Source: Mycolicibacterium sp. TY81 (GTDB taxonomy: Bacteria; Actinomycetota; Actinomycetes; Mycobacteriales; Mycobacteriaceae). Taken from it: a stretch of 64,000 nt of DNA. The notes beneath the pieces were generated by a model that had not been told where the DNA came from, searched no databases, and worked only from the letters and a program-made list of their open reading frames with translations. A program made the translations under genes and the position numbers. Numbering within the stretch: the first letter of the stretch is position 1; every line of letters begins with the position of its first letter. The stretch is taken from assembly GCF_018326285.1 (NCBI RefSeq), contig NZ_AP023363.1, positions 186,001-250,000 on the forward strand. Direction: 5' to 3'. Below, piece by piece: positions 33,633-42,856 of this stretch.

Positions 33633-34544
33633 TCAGGGCAGCTGTGATCTGATAAACGCAGCGATACGGGCATTGGCGCCCTCGGGTACGGTGCCGCCCG
33701 AGCGAACAGACCACGACTCCTCTGTTGTGAGGCCGGTGAGGACGCTGATCAGGGGTTCTGGCAGTGGGCTGCGCCGGCAGGCGGCGTCGTAGCGGGCTGC
33801 CGTGGAGTCCGGAATCCGACTCAGGAGCAATTGACGCTTTGCTTCCAATTCATGGACGGCCTGCAGTAGTTTCGCGGCCGACTCGCGATCGGTGAGCGCG
33901 GCCATCCGCCACGAGCTCGCTGTCAGTGCCGCGACCTTTGCGCATTGTCCCAACGCGACATCCAGCGTGGTGGCGAATCGCGGGTTGCTCGGCGGTGGCA
34001 GCTGGTCGATGAGCGAGTCGATCATGTCGATGTACGCCTCGACGTGGGCGGTGAGCACTTCAGAGCCCTTGATCCGGTGGACCGGGAGCGCCGGGGTGGC
34101 CTCTGATGACTCGTTGGAGAAACTGTTGACCAGCTCGTCGAGTACCGCGTCATCAGAACCGGCATTAACGAGGCGGTAGAACGACCCTGACTTCCATCCC
34201 AGGCCGGCCTCCAGTTTGGCGACCGTCGTTGGCCTTGGCACTTTGACGCCGCGTTCAAGGTGGCTGACGGACATCTTTGCAATACCTGCCATAGCGGCGA
34301 CATCGTCTAGGTTCCAGCCGCGCCGCTCCCGCAAACGCCGCAGTGCGCGACCAGCGTCCTCGAAACTCAAGGCGCGCTGTCGGGGCTCGGCGGCGAAGGC
34401 ATGGGGCAAATGGTACCGAGTCACGTTTTCTGTAGTGATATCTCGCCGTTCTGACACACCGGGTTGCCGGTAAGTGTGATTTCCTCGGGGTGAGTCATGC
34501 CCTTCGTTGGCGTCGCCTGAGCACAATAACTCGTCTACCTGCAC
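33633..34544 (-). CDS. XRE-family transcriptional regulator
   Basis: The protein has up to 303 residues, with a GTG start at 34544 with GGAG upstream; a GTG at 34424 is an alternative. A helix-turn-helix lies at about 60-120 (LRRLRERRGWNLDDVAAMAG, then KMSVSHLERGVKVP). The C-terminal 180 residues are helical and may sense a signal or dimerise. It precedes the espR-like gene on the same strand. The two may form a regulatory pair for the transfer/ESX genes. No ligand is suggested by the sequence. Confidence 0.85.
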   Translation of the reverse strand: MQVDELLCSGDANEGHDSPRGNHTYRQPGVSERRDITTENVTRYHLPHAFAAEPRQRALSFEDAGRALRRLRERRGWNLDDVAAMAGIAKMSVSHLERGVKVPRPTTVAKLEAGLGWKSGSFYRLVNAGSDDAVLDELVNSFSNESSEATPALPVHRIKGSEVLTAHVEAYIDMIDSLIDQLPPPSNPRFATTLDVALGQCAKVAALTASSWRMAALTDRESAAKLLQAVHELEAKRQLLLSRIPDSTAARYDAACRRSPLPEPLISVLTGLTTEESWSVRSGGTVPEGANARIAAFIRSQLP

Positions 34545-34952
34545 TCATGTCTCCATCTCGCGTAGCACTGGCGGTGATGAGCGATCACAGTTAGCGAAAA
34601 GATGCGATTTTGTTGATCGTACCCTGGTGCGCGCACTGAGCCCAGCGATTGCGAAAATCGGCCGTTTAGCTGCGGGTATCGGAGTCCTTGGTACATCCAC
34701 GGCACCCAGCCCGGATCGCCCGTGTATCACCTTTTCTCACCATTGGTCTTGTAATTGTGATTCGGTTGAGCCTATTCTGAGCACACTCCGAGTTGGCGAG
34801 AGGCGGGACGCTACAGAACCTGCCCAAGCCAACCCGGACGTATTGGGTCAGCGGTTTCCGTTGACGCGCCTGTATAGAAACTAGTAGTTTCCATTTTGGC
34901 GGGGGTGGTCCACCACCCACCGACCGGCAAGACCCGGGGGAAGGGGATTGAT
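34545..34952. other. Intergenic region between XRE regulator and whiB-like gene
   Basis: This 408-base gap lies between divergent genes. It is less GC-rich than its surroundings and has no supported gene. A TTGACG at 34861-34866 followed by a palindrome at 34877-34891 forms the likely promoter/operator for the WhiB-like gene. Nothing else stands out. Confidence 0.5.
34877..34891 (+). promoter_or_regulatory. 15-bp palindrome, probable operator
   Basis: GAAACTAGTAGTTTC is a perfect inverted repeat around a central G. It lies 10 bases after a TTGACG (-35-like) and about 60 bases before the WhiB-like start, so a repressor bound here would block the promoter. Confidence 0.5.
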
Positions 34953-35375
34953 ATGGGGCATGGGGCGGATGTCGCCACGGTGACCGAGGACCGGCACCAG
35001 CTGAGTCTTTTCGACGACGACGACGGCCAGGAGCCTGCCTACGTCATAGCGCCTGTGCGACGTGAGGGTATGCGGGCCCCAACCCGCGACCAGCCGGCTC
35101 CGTGCCGCGGCGGCGATGATCCAGACGTTTGGACCGATGAGAACCATTTCCCCGAGCTGGCGCCGATCTGCGGTTCATGCCCGTTCCGCCAGTGGTGCGC
35201 GACCGAGGCGCTCGACCAAGCCGCTCAGTATCACATCGTCGGTATGTGGGCCGGCATCGATTTCACTGAAACGGATCGCTCGGGCCGCTACCGCCGCCGA
35301 ATCCAGAAACTCGAATACATCGCGGCGACCGGGAGAGTCCCCCGCACGCGCCGAAACCGGAGATCGGCCGCGTGA
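34953..35375 (+). CDS. WhiB-like iron-sulfur protein (first copy)
   Basis: The protein has 140 residues. Four cysteines (Cys51, Cys73, Cys76, Cys82) have the WhiB arrangement C-xn-CxxC-x5-C that binds a [4Fe-4S] cluster. They are followed by GMWAGID, a variant of the GVWGG turn, and a basic C-terminal tail for DNA or sigma-factor contact. WhiB proteins are actinobacterial redox-responsive regulators and are frequent in mycobacteriophages and plasmids. The ATG is preceded by GGGGGAAGGGG. It is followed by an overlapping winged-helix-like gene. Confidence 0.9.
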   Translation: MGHGADVATVTEDRHQLSLFDDDDGQEPAYVIAPVRREGMRAPTRDQPAPCRGGDDPDVWTDENHFPELAPICGSCPFRQWCATEALDQAAQYHIVGMWAGIDFTETDRSGRYRRRIQKLEYIAATGRVPRTRRNRRSAA

Positions 35376-35653
35376 ACGCGCCCAGTCCGGTGCAAGCCGG
35401 GGTCCTCGACATCCTGGCATGTGGCCGCGCGATGACCGTGGTTGAGCTGCAGGCGCGGCTCACGACAACCGGGCTCGGTGCGCTGCACGTTGAGCCGATC
35501 TATCAGGGCCTCGGAGCATTGGTGCGCCGGGGGATGGTGGCGAAAGTTCAGCTGCCAGGGCAACCGCGAGCGCATTGGGCCATGGCTGGTTCGGCGGCAA
35601 CGCACCTCGGAGCAGCCGCATACCGCGGCCTTGAGGAGGCACATGCCAGGTGA
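35372..35653 (+). CDS. Small winged-helix-like protein
   Basis: The protein has 93 residues from a GTG that overlaps the whiB-like stop by four bases. The sequence GVLDILACGRAMTVVELQAR followed by IYQGLGALVRRGMVAKVQ (about 10-60) has the pattern of a winged helix-turn-helix. It could be a DNA-binding partner of the WhiB-like protein, with which it must be co-translated. No named family is recognised. Confidence 0.6.
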   Translation: MNAPSPVQAGVLDILACGRAMTVVELQARLTTTGLGALHVEPIYQGLGALVRRGMVAKVQLPGQPRAHWAMAGSAATHLGAAAYRGLEEAHAR

Positions 35654-35721
35654 TGTCAGCTCCGCAGGTTTCGGCCTGTGGAGCCCGTTGTCCCAGTAGC
35701 GGAGATCAGCCCCGGACATAA

Positions 35722-35748
35722 GAAATGCCCCCGCAAGGGGGGCATTTC
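35722..35748. terminator. 11-bp stem hairpin
   Basis: The arms GAAATGCCCCC (35722-35732) and GGGGGCATTTC (35738-35748) are perfect complements with a five-base loop. It ends the whiB-like unit on the plus strand. In the minus direction it is followed by a T-rich stretch, so it could act as a terminator in either direction. The rest of the 330-base gap to 35983 shows no supported gene. Confidence 0.65.
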
Positions 35749-35983
35749 CGAGGCGGAAGAGAAATGCCACTTTCTCGTCCGCGGTCTCCCCGGTAGAGGA
35801 GGAGTGACTTTGCTAGGTCCATTTCAGGGTAGTGGTTTGTCTGCTCCCGAATCAAGCGTTCCTGCACCACGAGTTCGATCGTTGGCGTTGACCTGCGTGA
35901 ACTCGCCCAGTCGAGGCAATAAGTCACCGGCCAGTGCCGTCTCCGGGGCCCGTAGCTGGGTTTCGATCTTCGAGGACTGCCCG

Positions 35984-36145
35984 ATGTGCGAGCGACCGCC
36001 GGTCGAGCCAGTGCGCGTGGAAGGGCGGTTGATCTGCCGCAGCTGCACGGGGACGTGCACCATCTGCGGCTCAGCATGTGTCGCCGGTGACGATGCGTGC
36101 AGCGAGTGCTGCATGCACCTGGATTTCGGCGCGGTGCCAGCATGA
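35984..36145 (+). CDS. Small cysteine-rich zinc-ribbon protein
   Basis: The protein has 53 residues from the ATG at 35984, with GAGGA upstream. It contains ICRSCTGTCTICGSAC and a later CSECC, about ten cysteines in all, so it should bind zinc. A CPMC at the very start could mean that the true start lies further upstream, where the frame is open but the sequence is not protein-like. The stop overlaps the next ATG. It is the first gene of a tightly packed plus-strand series. Confidence 0.5.
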   Translation: MCERPPVEPVRVEGRLICRSCTGTCTICGSACVAGDDACSECCMHLDFGAVPA

Positions 36146-36675
36146 GCACCCCGCATCTGCTGACCAGCTGCAAGGCCACCGACCTGGACGCGGCTTACCG
36201 CCACGCGGAATTGGCGATCTGGGACGAGTTTCAAGGCAGCCTCACCGAGCACCCTCGCGTCTGGCTGTCCCTCGAAGAGGGCGCGACGATCCTGCGCGAG
36301 GAAGTCGAGGAGGTGTGGGATGAAGTGCGCGCCAACCGGAATGGGCGGGCCCGCGCGGAGGCCGCTCAGGCAGGCGCGATGGCCCTGCGGTTTGTGTGCG
36401 ACCTGCACGAGACTGTCGGCTCCCCGCAAGCCCGCGGGCGGCTTGCGGCCAATGACGCTCACCGAGCCCTCGCGACCGTCGGTCCTCAGCAGCGCACTTA
36501 CGCGTCAAGTCACGAAGCCCACGGGTACCTGCAGCGCGAGTTCGACGCCTTGTGGTCGGCGGTCAAGCGCGGCGAGCCGACCCGCGAGCTCGCCATCCGA
36601 GTGGCCGCGGCGGCAACGCGCTTCATAGCCGAAATCGTCACTGCACCTGCGCCTTTGACGGTAGTAGCCCGATGA
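36142..36675 (+). CDS. MazG-like helical protein with internal duplication
   Basis: The protein has 177 residues and overlaps both neighbours by four bases. Two similar blocks are visible. The first contains ATILREEVEEVWDEVRANR near 47-65. The second contains GYLQREFDALWSAVKRGEP near 123-141, and each is followed by an alanine-rich helix ending in RF. The first block, with its EExxE pattern, resembles MazG-type nucleotide pyrophosphohydrolases often carried by actinophages and plasmids. The second has lost the acidic residues. Function as a nucleotide-pool enzyme is tentative. Confidence 0.55.
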   Translation: MSTPHLLTSCKATDLDAAYRHAELAIWDEFQGSLTEHPRVWLSLEEGATILREEVEEVWDEVRANRNGRARAEAAQAGAMALRFVCDLHETVGSPQARGRLAANDAHRALATVGPQQRTYASSHEAHGYLQREFDALWSAVKRGEPTRELAIRVAAAATRFIAEIVTAPAPLTVVAR

Positions 36676-36989
36676 ACGACGACGAGTGGGCAGAGCGCGC
36701 GGTGTGCCGTTTGGAAACTCCAGACGCCCCAGATCTCTGGACCCCTGATCGTCGTCCCATCCGCGCTGTGATGGTGCATTTGGAAGCGATGTGCGCCCGC
36801 TGCCCCGTGATCCGCAATTGCGCTGTCGACGCGGTGACTGCGGACGACGCCGAAGGCGTGTACGCCGGCGTATGGGTGCCGGGCAAGGAGCGGCGTGTTG
36901 CGCGAGCGACGGCGATGCGGCGACTCAAGCAGCTCATCGGAGAGCCCGCCCGCGACGTTGTCGACGAGACACTCGAGGTGCCGGCATGA
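36672..36989 (+). CDS. WhiB-like iron-sulfur protein (second copy)
   Basis: The protein has 105 residues. Cys12, Cys41, Cys44 and Cys50 again give the WhiB spacing C-xn-CxxC-x5-C, followed by GVYAGVWVP and a basic tail. It differs clearly from the first copy 1.7 kb upstream. The ATG overlaps the preceding stop, and the stop overlaps the next ATG. It is presumably a redox- or NO-sensitive regulator. Confidence 0.88.
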   Translation: MNDDEWAERAVCRLETPDAPDLWTPDRRPIRAVMVHLEAMCARCPVIRNCAVDAVTADDAEGVYAGVWVPGKERRVARATAMRRLKQLIGEPARDVVDETLEVPA

Positions 36990-37600
36990 CGGGCGCACAG
37001 CAGCAGCAGATGGGCAGGGGATTCGGCGGCGTAGCCGATGCGGCGCGGTCCCACTTGTGCGAGGTGGACGAGAGTGCCGCAGTGCGCGATCGCCATCTGG
37101 CGGCCCTGCTCGCCTTCGCCCCGGGGGCGCAGTGGACTCGGGACGCGTTGCGAATCACGTTCGGCGACAAGGCGACTGCCGTCTGGGTTTCAGAGTCCCT
37201 GGCCGCCACGGGCGTCTCGTTGCTTGACGTGCCCGACGGCGCGCTTGTCATCGTGCCCAACGTGCAGAGCGCGTTGGGGCGGTACGGGTTTCGCGGCGGC
37301 CGCTGGGTATTCGGGCAGGGGTCCGACGCCGCATTGGGCATCGGCCGGGGCGCGATCCACGCCGCTAGCAGGTTCGGTCGCCGCGGCATGAACGTGGCAT
37401 GCCCCAGCACTCCGCTGATGTTGACGCTGACCGCTGTGCTGTGCCGGTTGGGTATCACGGCAGCGCCGACCGGTGGCCAACCGCGCGTCACGGTCCGCCC
37501 TGGCGATCTCGCCGTGGCGCTCGACCGGCTCGGTCTTGCTGAGGTCGCAGTCCAGTACCAGCAGGCCATGGCGGCGACGGCACCGAAGGAGAAGCCATGA
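36986..37600 (+). CDS. Hypothetical protein, 204 residues
   Basis: The protein is soluble with no recognised motif. A glycine-rich start is followed by a helix-turn-helix-like stretch (RDRHLAALLAFAPGAQWTRD near 33-52). A second half contains LMLTLTAVLCRLGITAAPTG. It could be a DNA-binding protein, but this is weak. Both ends overlap the neighbouring genes by four bases. Confidence 0.6.
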   Translation: MTGAQQQQMGRGFGGVADAARSHLCEVDESAAVRDRHLAALLAFAPGAQWTRDALRITFGDKATAVWVSESLAATGVSLLDVPDGALVIVPNVQSALGRYGFRGGRWVFGQGSDAALGIGRGAIHAASRFGRRGMNVACPSTPLMLTLTAVLCRLGITAAPTGGQPRVTVRPGDLAVALDRLGLAEVAVQYQQAMAATAPKEKP

Positions 37601-37896
37601 CTTTCCCTGGTGGACAGGCTGATTCGTCGCAGCATTCCGGGACAGGACGGGGCGATGTGATCGACACCGATGCCATGGTGATCACGGGTCAGCCACGTCA
37701 GGCTCCCGCCGCAGCCGGCACCGGGATTCCCGCCGATGCGGACGAGGCGTACCTGCGCGGACTCTGCGTCGACTGCAAAACAGCCTGGCACGGCCCCGGC
37801 CAGCCTCGCTGCGACACCTGCCATGGAGTTTTCGTACGGCGTGGCCGCACAACGGTTTCCACGCCTGTCCAACAGAAGGGACGTGGTGCGGGATGA
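37597..37896 (+). CDS. Small zinc-finger protein
   Basis: The protein has 99 residues. The first 50 are polar and probably disordered. LCVDCKTAWHGPGQPRCDTC at about 56-75 is a CxxC-x12-CxxC zinc ribbon. The tail is basic. It overlaps the preceding gene by four bases. No specific function is known. Confidence 0.6.
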   Translation: MTFPGGQADSSQHSGTGRGDVIDTDAMVITGQPRQAPAAAGTGIPADADEAYLRGLCVDCKTAWHGPGQPRCDTCHGVFVRRGRTTVSTPVQQKGRGAG

Positions 37897-37938
37897 GTAC
37901 CACAGCGAATGTGACTGCTACGGCGACGGACCGCTGAC

Positions 37939-38277
37939 ATGGCCACCAATGCGCCAGTGCGCCGATACACGGTGACCACCAATGACGGGGTTGGCCTCGC
38001 CGTCGAAGACCGGGGTCCGGAAGACGCCGACCACGTGGTGGCGCTATCTCACGGCTGGTGCCTGGACAAGCTGAGCTGGGGCCCGCTGATTCGGCAGGTG
38101 GAACGCCAACTGGGGCCTGATGTGCGCATCCTGGCCTACGACCATCGCGGCCACGGCCACTCCGATCCCGCCGACATCGACAGCTACACCGTCGAGCAGC
38201 TTGGTTCGGATATGGCGTCGGTGTTGCGGGTGGCGGGCGTGCGCCAACCTGCCCTGCTAGTAGGCCATTCCATGGGG
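37939..38277 (+). pseudogene. Alpha/beta hydrolase, 5' part, interrupted by transposon
   Basis: This part encodes 113 residues of an alpha/beta hydrolase: the oxyanion segment LSHGWCLDKLSW near 34-45, YDHRGHGHSD near 67-76 and the nucleophile elbow GHSMG at 109-113. Directly after the elbow codons the sequence changes to transposon DNA. The 3' part of the gene is found at 44904-45526. Joining ATGGGG at 38277 to GTGATGGCG near 44906 restores a continuous frame and a family-typical sequence (GHSMG followed by VMAILEYL). The interrupted gene is therefore inactive as it stands. Confidence 0.85.
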
Positions 38278-38345
38278 GCCTTAGCTGCCTATTGCGTGAA
38301 CGTTCGGTACGTTCGCGGCGAGCCTGTTCCCCTGTGTCACGAACT

Positions 38346-38380
38346 CCACGTAGCAATGCGTTCGTCACATTGCTACGTGG
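38346..38380. repeat. Perfect 13-bp inverted repeat near the transposon left end
   Basis: CCACGTAGCAATG (38346-38358) and CATTGCTACGTGG (38368-38380) are exact complements with a nine-base loop. It lies about 70 bases inside the left end and just at the start of tnpA. It may be a recombinase arm-binding site or a hairpin that limits tnpA translation. Confidence 0.55.
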
Positions 38381-39589
38381 GAGGTGCGGACTTGCTCGAA
38401 GGTGGATTCACTGTCCGGAGGATTGGTCACGCGGGCGGCCGGCAGTCGTACTGGATTTTCACGCCGTCAGGGGAACTGCACCGGCCGTCGCTGGATGTCT
38501 TGACCCGGTTTGGCCCGTCAACCCAAGAAACGTATGCCTACAGCCTGGTTGATCACCTGAATTGGCTTCATGTGAATCGCAAGCCCACCACCGCGGTGAC
38601 GCTGGATGACCTGCGCCGCTATATGAATGGGCTCACCGGCGCAGCGGATGGTGTCTACGGCGTGCCGTGGCGAGCACCGAAGCAAAAACCGTTGGGCGCG
38701 GCGGCAGCAGCCAACGTGGCCACCATCGTGAAGGTCTACTACCTCGCCCTGGCGGCGAACGGACAGGCCAGCGGCGAACTGGTCGCCGGCTTCGAGACCG
38801 CGCCCAGGACGTCGAAACACAAAGGCTCGCGGCAGGTCACATCAAATCCGTTGGCGCCCCGCAAGTCTGCACGCCGACCACGATTCCTGGCGGACGCGGT
38901 GGTCGCGTCGTTGTTCGAGCCGTCGGTGCTGACCACCGCACGCGATCTGATGATCGTCACATGGCTTCACGACGGTGGCATGCGGGTCGGCGGCATGTGC
39001 GGCCTGCGTTTTTGCGACCTTCACCTGTCCGACAACCACCCGTGCGGCCAACGCGCCGACCCGCATATCCATATAGTCGGCCGGGATGACAACCCCCAAC
39101 CGGGCACGAGCCAAGGCGTATGCGTCTGCCGGTCTGAGCGTGGACGGCTATGTCCTGGACGGGGTGATCCGAGCGGTGAGCCCGGCGATGATCAGTACGT
39201 TCTACGGATATTTGCTTGACGAGTACCACCCGATTGCGCATTTGGTTGACCACGAGCAGGTGCTGGTGCATGTGCAGGGTTCGTCGCCGGGGCGGGCGCT
39301 GAGCACCTCGGCTGTGCGCAAGATGCTGCGCCGGTCGTGTGAGCGGGCCGGTCTCAATGCCCGGATCACCCCGCACGCGTTCCGTCACCGGGCTGCTGCG
39401 GCCTTGTACGCGGCGACGGATTTCAACGCGGAGATGGTTGCTCAGGAGTTCGGCTGGAGCAGTCCGTCGATGGTCACTGAGTTGTACGGGAAGTCGGCGA
39501 ACCGAGAAGCGATGCAGCACCTGCACCGCTTGTGGGAAACGGCGCCCGGCTTGACCACCGGCACCAGCGGTGACGGAGCCCAGGCATGA
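38356..39589 (+). pseudogene. tnpA: TnpA-like tyrosine recombinase, frameshifted
   Basis: The N-terminal part includes a SAM-like core-binding segment (STQETYAYSLVDHLNWLHVN) and the first catalytic arginine in HDGGMRVGGMCGLRF. The C-terminal part, in another frame from about 39098, holds HAFRHRAAAALY and the region with the catalytic tyrosine (GWSSPSMVTELYG). The frames join cleanly as HIVGRDDNPNRARAK if one C is removed from the C5 run at 39093-39097. The start is uncertain: ATG 38356, GTG 38377 or TTG 38392. Its end overlaps the next gene by four bases. If the extra C is a sequencing error the gene is intact. Confidence 0.82.
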
Positions 39590-42500
39590 GCGCTGAACCT
39601 GCAATCGAGCTCTCCGGACCCACACTGGTTGAGACCGCGTCGGACTACATGCAGCTGTCCGCTGAGCAGCGGTATGAGCTGATCAGTCAGAAGTTCCCGA
39701 CCTGGCTACTGACGGAGCCGATCGTATTCCCGCGCAACCATTCCACCTACGGGTGGGCGTGCCCGGTCAACGGATGTGACGGCGCGATCGGAACAACCAA
39801 CACCAACTTGCTGTGCATCGCGCACGCACGCGAATTCACCCTGCTTCGTGGGTCAAAGACGCTGGCGGAGTTCGCCACCACCGCTGCGCCCACCGGTAGC
39901 CGGAGTTGGGCCTGGGCCTTGGAACGCCGAAAAGGGTGCTCGATCTGCGGTGACAACCGCGAAGCGGCGGGCAATGGATTGTGTTCTCAGCACAATAAGC
40001 GCCTGCGACGTGCTCGCCAGCAGGGCATTGACGAAACAGACTGGCGTGCAACACAAGAACCGTTGCCACCGTTCGATGACGAGTGCGCGGTGCAGCTCTG
40101 CGTCCGAGACGCCGACTGCGGTCAATTCAGCGGCGCGCACAAGCGCCCGATTTGCCGCACCCACCTGCAAAGCTGGAAGCACTGGCTCACGCAAAGGGGC
40201 GCTGAACGTTCCGTGCAGGCGTTCGAGGAATGGTTGTCCTGGCCGGTGACTGTTGCCTCGACCAGGACGCTCGACAGCCGCGGCGAACTGCACTTGGCGG
40301 CCTTGCCCCCAAGTTTGCAGCGCGAAATCCGCTACGGGCTCGACCGCCACGCCAAAACGGCGAGGCGCACGCAGTGGCGGCCGATGGATATCCAGGCGGT
40401 GGTGGATCGGCTTGCCGCGGCCGGTGCTGTGTCCCTGCTGGACCCGATCGTGGAGGAGATCGCAGAGGATCAGGAAAACAGGCCCCAGCAGCGCATCTGT
40501 CGGGATCTGCCCGTCGCGGCGCGGAGCCTTCTGTTGACCAAGCAGACCGCGAAGGACGCGGGCTGGTTTGATCATGTCTTCTCCGGCGGGAAGCAGTTCT
40601 CTGGTAGTCAAATTGGTGAACGTCGTCGTTCAGTATGGGACTTGAACCGCATCTCCCAGCGGTGGCTGCGCGATGCCCTGTGGGATTACCTCTACGACCA
40701 GTCCCTCGAACCCGATGGGAAGCGGATTTCGGCGGGGACGGTGTTTTATCGGCGCGCTGGTGTCGGGCTGCTGTCGTATGTTCTGGAACAGATACGGCCT
40801 GACCACGGCAGCGATCCGTCGCTGCTGCACGCTGCCGACGCTCACGCGATCAAAGAACTGATCAACCTGTGGTTCACCGAGAAAATCCCTGTTCCAGCTC
40901 TTATTGACGTAGCCAGAAAAGTCGACGGGGTGATGACCGAGCGGTCACGCCACATCTTGATGCGTAACGCCCATATTGTGCTGGCGCACAATAAGGAACG
41001 CGGCCGGACATCGACAACACCTGAGGATTTCCTTCTGCGGTTCCCCGACTTCCCGGTTCCCGCCAGAAGCCCGCTGCCCCGACCGTTGAGCTTCGGTGAT
41101 TATCAACTGCTCGTAGATCCCGACAGCCTGCGTGCACTCGACGAATTGGACTCCGCAGAGGTGGGCCTGTCTGACGTGTGGCTGGTGCAGGCGTTTCAGG
41201 GCGGCCGGATCAGCGAGGTCCTGAACCTGCGCCTGGGGTGCATCGGGCTGGTCGGGGTGGCGCAGCCGTACCTGTGGCGCGACATCAGCAAAGTCAACGT
41301 GGTCGATTACGGAATACCCTGCCACGTACCGGTTTACGAGCGGCTGCTGCGCCGCCAGGCGATCACCAAAGCCAAACTCCGTAACCGTTACCGCAAACGC
41401 CTCGCCGCGCTCGACGGCCGCGGGCGCGAGCGGCTGGAGGCCGAATGGGAACGGACCATGCCGCTGTTCCCCGGCGCGCACCTAAACCCCGATCTGACCC
41501 TGGAAGTCTCCTACACCTCGTTCAGCAAGACATGGAAGAAATGGTTCGCCGGCCTGGGCCTGTCCGGGATCACCACCCACCAGACCCGCGCAACGCTGGC
41601 AACATCGCTGCTCAACAACGGTGCACCGGCAGAACTGGTCCGCCAACTGCTCGGCCATTTCTCCGACGAAGCACTCGCACACTACGCCCGCTACAACGAC
41701 GCAAGCATGGCCAAGCACCTCAAGCAGATCTGGGCCGCCGGACCAGGAACCAACAAACCCGGCACCATCCTGCTGCGCCCCGGCGACCTCGACGCTGACC
41801 CGGCGACGCTTCGCGACAGGATCGACCTCGCGGTCATCCCGGTCGAGCACGGAATCTGCCGGTACGGGCCCGTCGTCGGCGGCGAGAGCTGCCCCTTCGC
41901 GAAGAACTGCACCAACGGCCCGCAAGGCCCGTGCGAGCACTTCGCCCTCACCGGCGCTGATCTGGCGTACTGGGAACGCAAGCGCGACGCCGCTTTCCAT
42001 TTCGCCGAGGCGCCCCTAACGAGGACGCCCGCGACTACATCCCTGTCTGCCTGGGACCCGTGGCAGCCGGTTCTCGCCGGATTACGCGAAGCCCTTGATG
42101 AGCTCGGCCTGCTCGAAGAAGCCGAAAAGCTCGACCTGCGCAGCCCCACCCATGACTACTTCCATCCGGTGTTCACCACCGGCTGGACGCTCGACCAACT
42201 CACCCCCACCGGTTCAAGGATCGGAGACGACGACCGCATGACTACGCACAGTCCAAAACCACGAGTTGCCGCAAAGCGCCGACGCCCAGTGGAAGCGATC
42301 GAGAAACGAGCACACCGCAGCATCGAGTGCGAACAACGGGTCCGAAAAGCGTTGAACAGACTCACGAAAACCGGGATTCCATTCACCGTCAAAGACGTGT
42401 GCGACCTCGCCGGGGTCGGCAAGACATTCATCTACGACCCGCGCCATCCCGAACTTACCCAGGCCATCCTCGACGCGCGCAACGCCTCGCAGATCGCCGT

Positions 42501-42846
42501 TACGACCCGGGCAGAAGACCGCGTTGACGGTCGAACCTCGTCCTGGCGCGAAAGAGCCATCAACGCCGAATCCCACGCCAAGAAGCTCAAATCCGACCTA
42601 GCCGACCGGGATTCACGCATCGCCGACCTTGTCGGTCAGCTCTACGACCCCGACGGCGTGCATCTAGTAGACGAGAACGCCCGGCTGAGAGGCCTGCTGG
42701 CCGTTGCGAATCAGAACCTCAAAGACGTGCACACCGAAGTCCAGAAGCTCACGCGATCGCTCGACGCGGCACGAGCCAACGTCAAACGGGAGCGCCAACG
42801 CAACGTGACTCAGCTGTTCACCGCCGACCACCCCGTCCAGCAGTAG
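39586..42846 (+). CDS. tnpB: TnpB-type tyrosine recombinase fused to a TnpC-like domain
   Basis: The protein has 1086 residues. Residues 1-210 contain three cysteine/histidine-rich zinc-ribbon-like clusters (for example KGCSICGD and [14 protein letters not shown]). The tyrosine recombinase core shows Arg541 in [11 protein letters not shown], His665 and Arg668 in [13 protein letters not shown], a GH dipeptide and Tyr700 or Tyr703. After a further cysteine cluster ([15 protein letters not shown]) the frame continues without a stop into a TnpC-like part (about 885-1086): a basic helix-turn-helix ([19 protein letters not shown]) and a long coiled coil. In Tn554 relatives tnpC is normally a separate gene. 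The recombinase mediates integration together with TnpA. Confidence 0.88.
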   Translation: MSAEPAIELSGPTLVETASDYMQLSAEQRYELISQKFPTWLLTEPIVFPRNHSTYGWACPVNGCDGAIGTTNTNLLCIAHAREFTLLRGSKTLAEFATTAAPTGSRSWAWALERRKGCSICGDNREAAGNGLCSQHNKRLRRARQQGIDETDWRATQEPLPPFDDECAVQLCVRDADCGQFSGAHKRPICRTHLQSWKHWLTQRGAERSVQAFEEWLSWPVTVASTRTLDSRGELHLAALPPSLQREIRYGLDRHAKTARRTQWRPMDIQAVVDRLAAAGAVSLLDPIVEEIAEDQENRPQQRICRDLPVAARSLLLTKQTAKDAGWFDHVFSGGKQFSGSQIGERRRSVWDLNRISQRWLRDALWDYLYDQSLEPDGKRISAGTVFYRRAGVGLLSYVLEQIRPDHGSDPSLLHAADAHAIKELINLWFTEKIPVPALIDVARKVDGVMTERSRHILMRNAHIVLAHNKERGRTSTTPEDFLLRFPDFPVPARSPLPRPLSFGDYQLLVDPDSLRALDELDSAEVGLSDVWLVQAFQGGRISEVLNLRLGCIGLVGVAQPYLWRDISKVNVVDYGIPCHVPVYERLLRRQAITKAKLRNRYRKRLAALDGRGRERLEAEWERTMPLFPGAHLNPDLTLEVSYTSFSKTWKKWFAGLGLSGITTHQTRATLATSLLNNGAPAELVRQLLGHFSDEALAHYARYNDASMAKHLKQIWAAGPGTNKPGTILLRPGDLDADPATLRDRIDLAVIPVEHGICRYGPVVGGESCPFAKNCTNGPQGPCEHFALTGADLAYWERKRDAAFHFAEAPLTRTPATTSLSAWDPWQPVLAGLREALDELGLLEEAEKLDLRSPTHDYFHPVFTTGWTLDQLTPTGSRIGDDDRMTTHSPKPRVAAKRRRPVEAIEKRAHRSIECEQRVRKALNRLTKTGIPFTVKDVCDLAGVGKTFIYDPRHPELTQAILDARNASQIAVTTRAEDRVDGRTSSWRERAINAESHAKKLKSDLADRDSRIADLVGQLYDPDGVHLVDENARLRGLLAVANQNLKDVHTEVQKLTRSLDAARANVKRERQRNVTQLFTADHPVQQ

Positions 42847-42856
42847 GCGTCTCGTA

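Noticed and set aside
35706..36179. Minus-strand frame ending at the hairpin at 35722-35748
   Set aside because: A short stretch looks protein-like, but the frame is antisense to the zinc-ribbon gene and has no supported start.
37939..39219. A single continuous 426-codon frame joining hydrolase and recombinase
   Set aside because: The frame is an accident of the insertion; the first 113 codons are hydrolase and the rest is TnpA.
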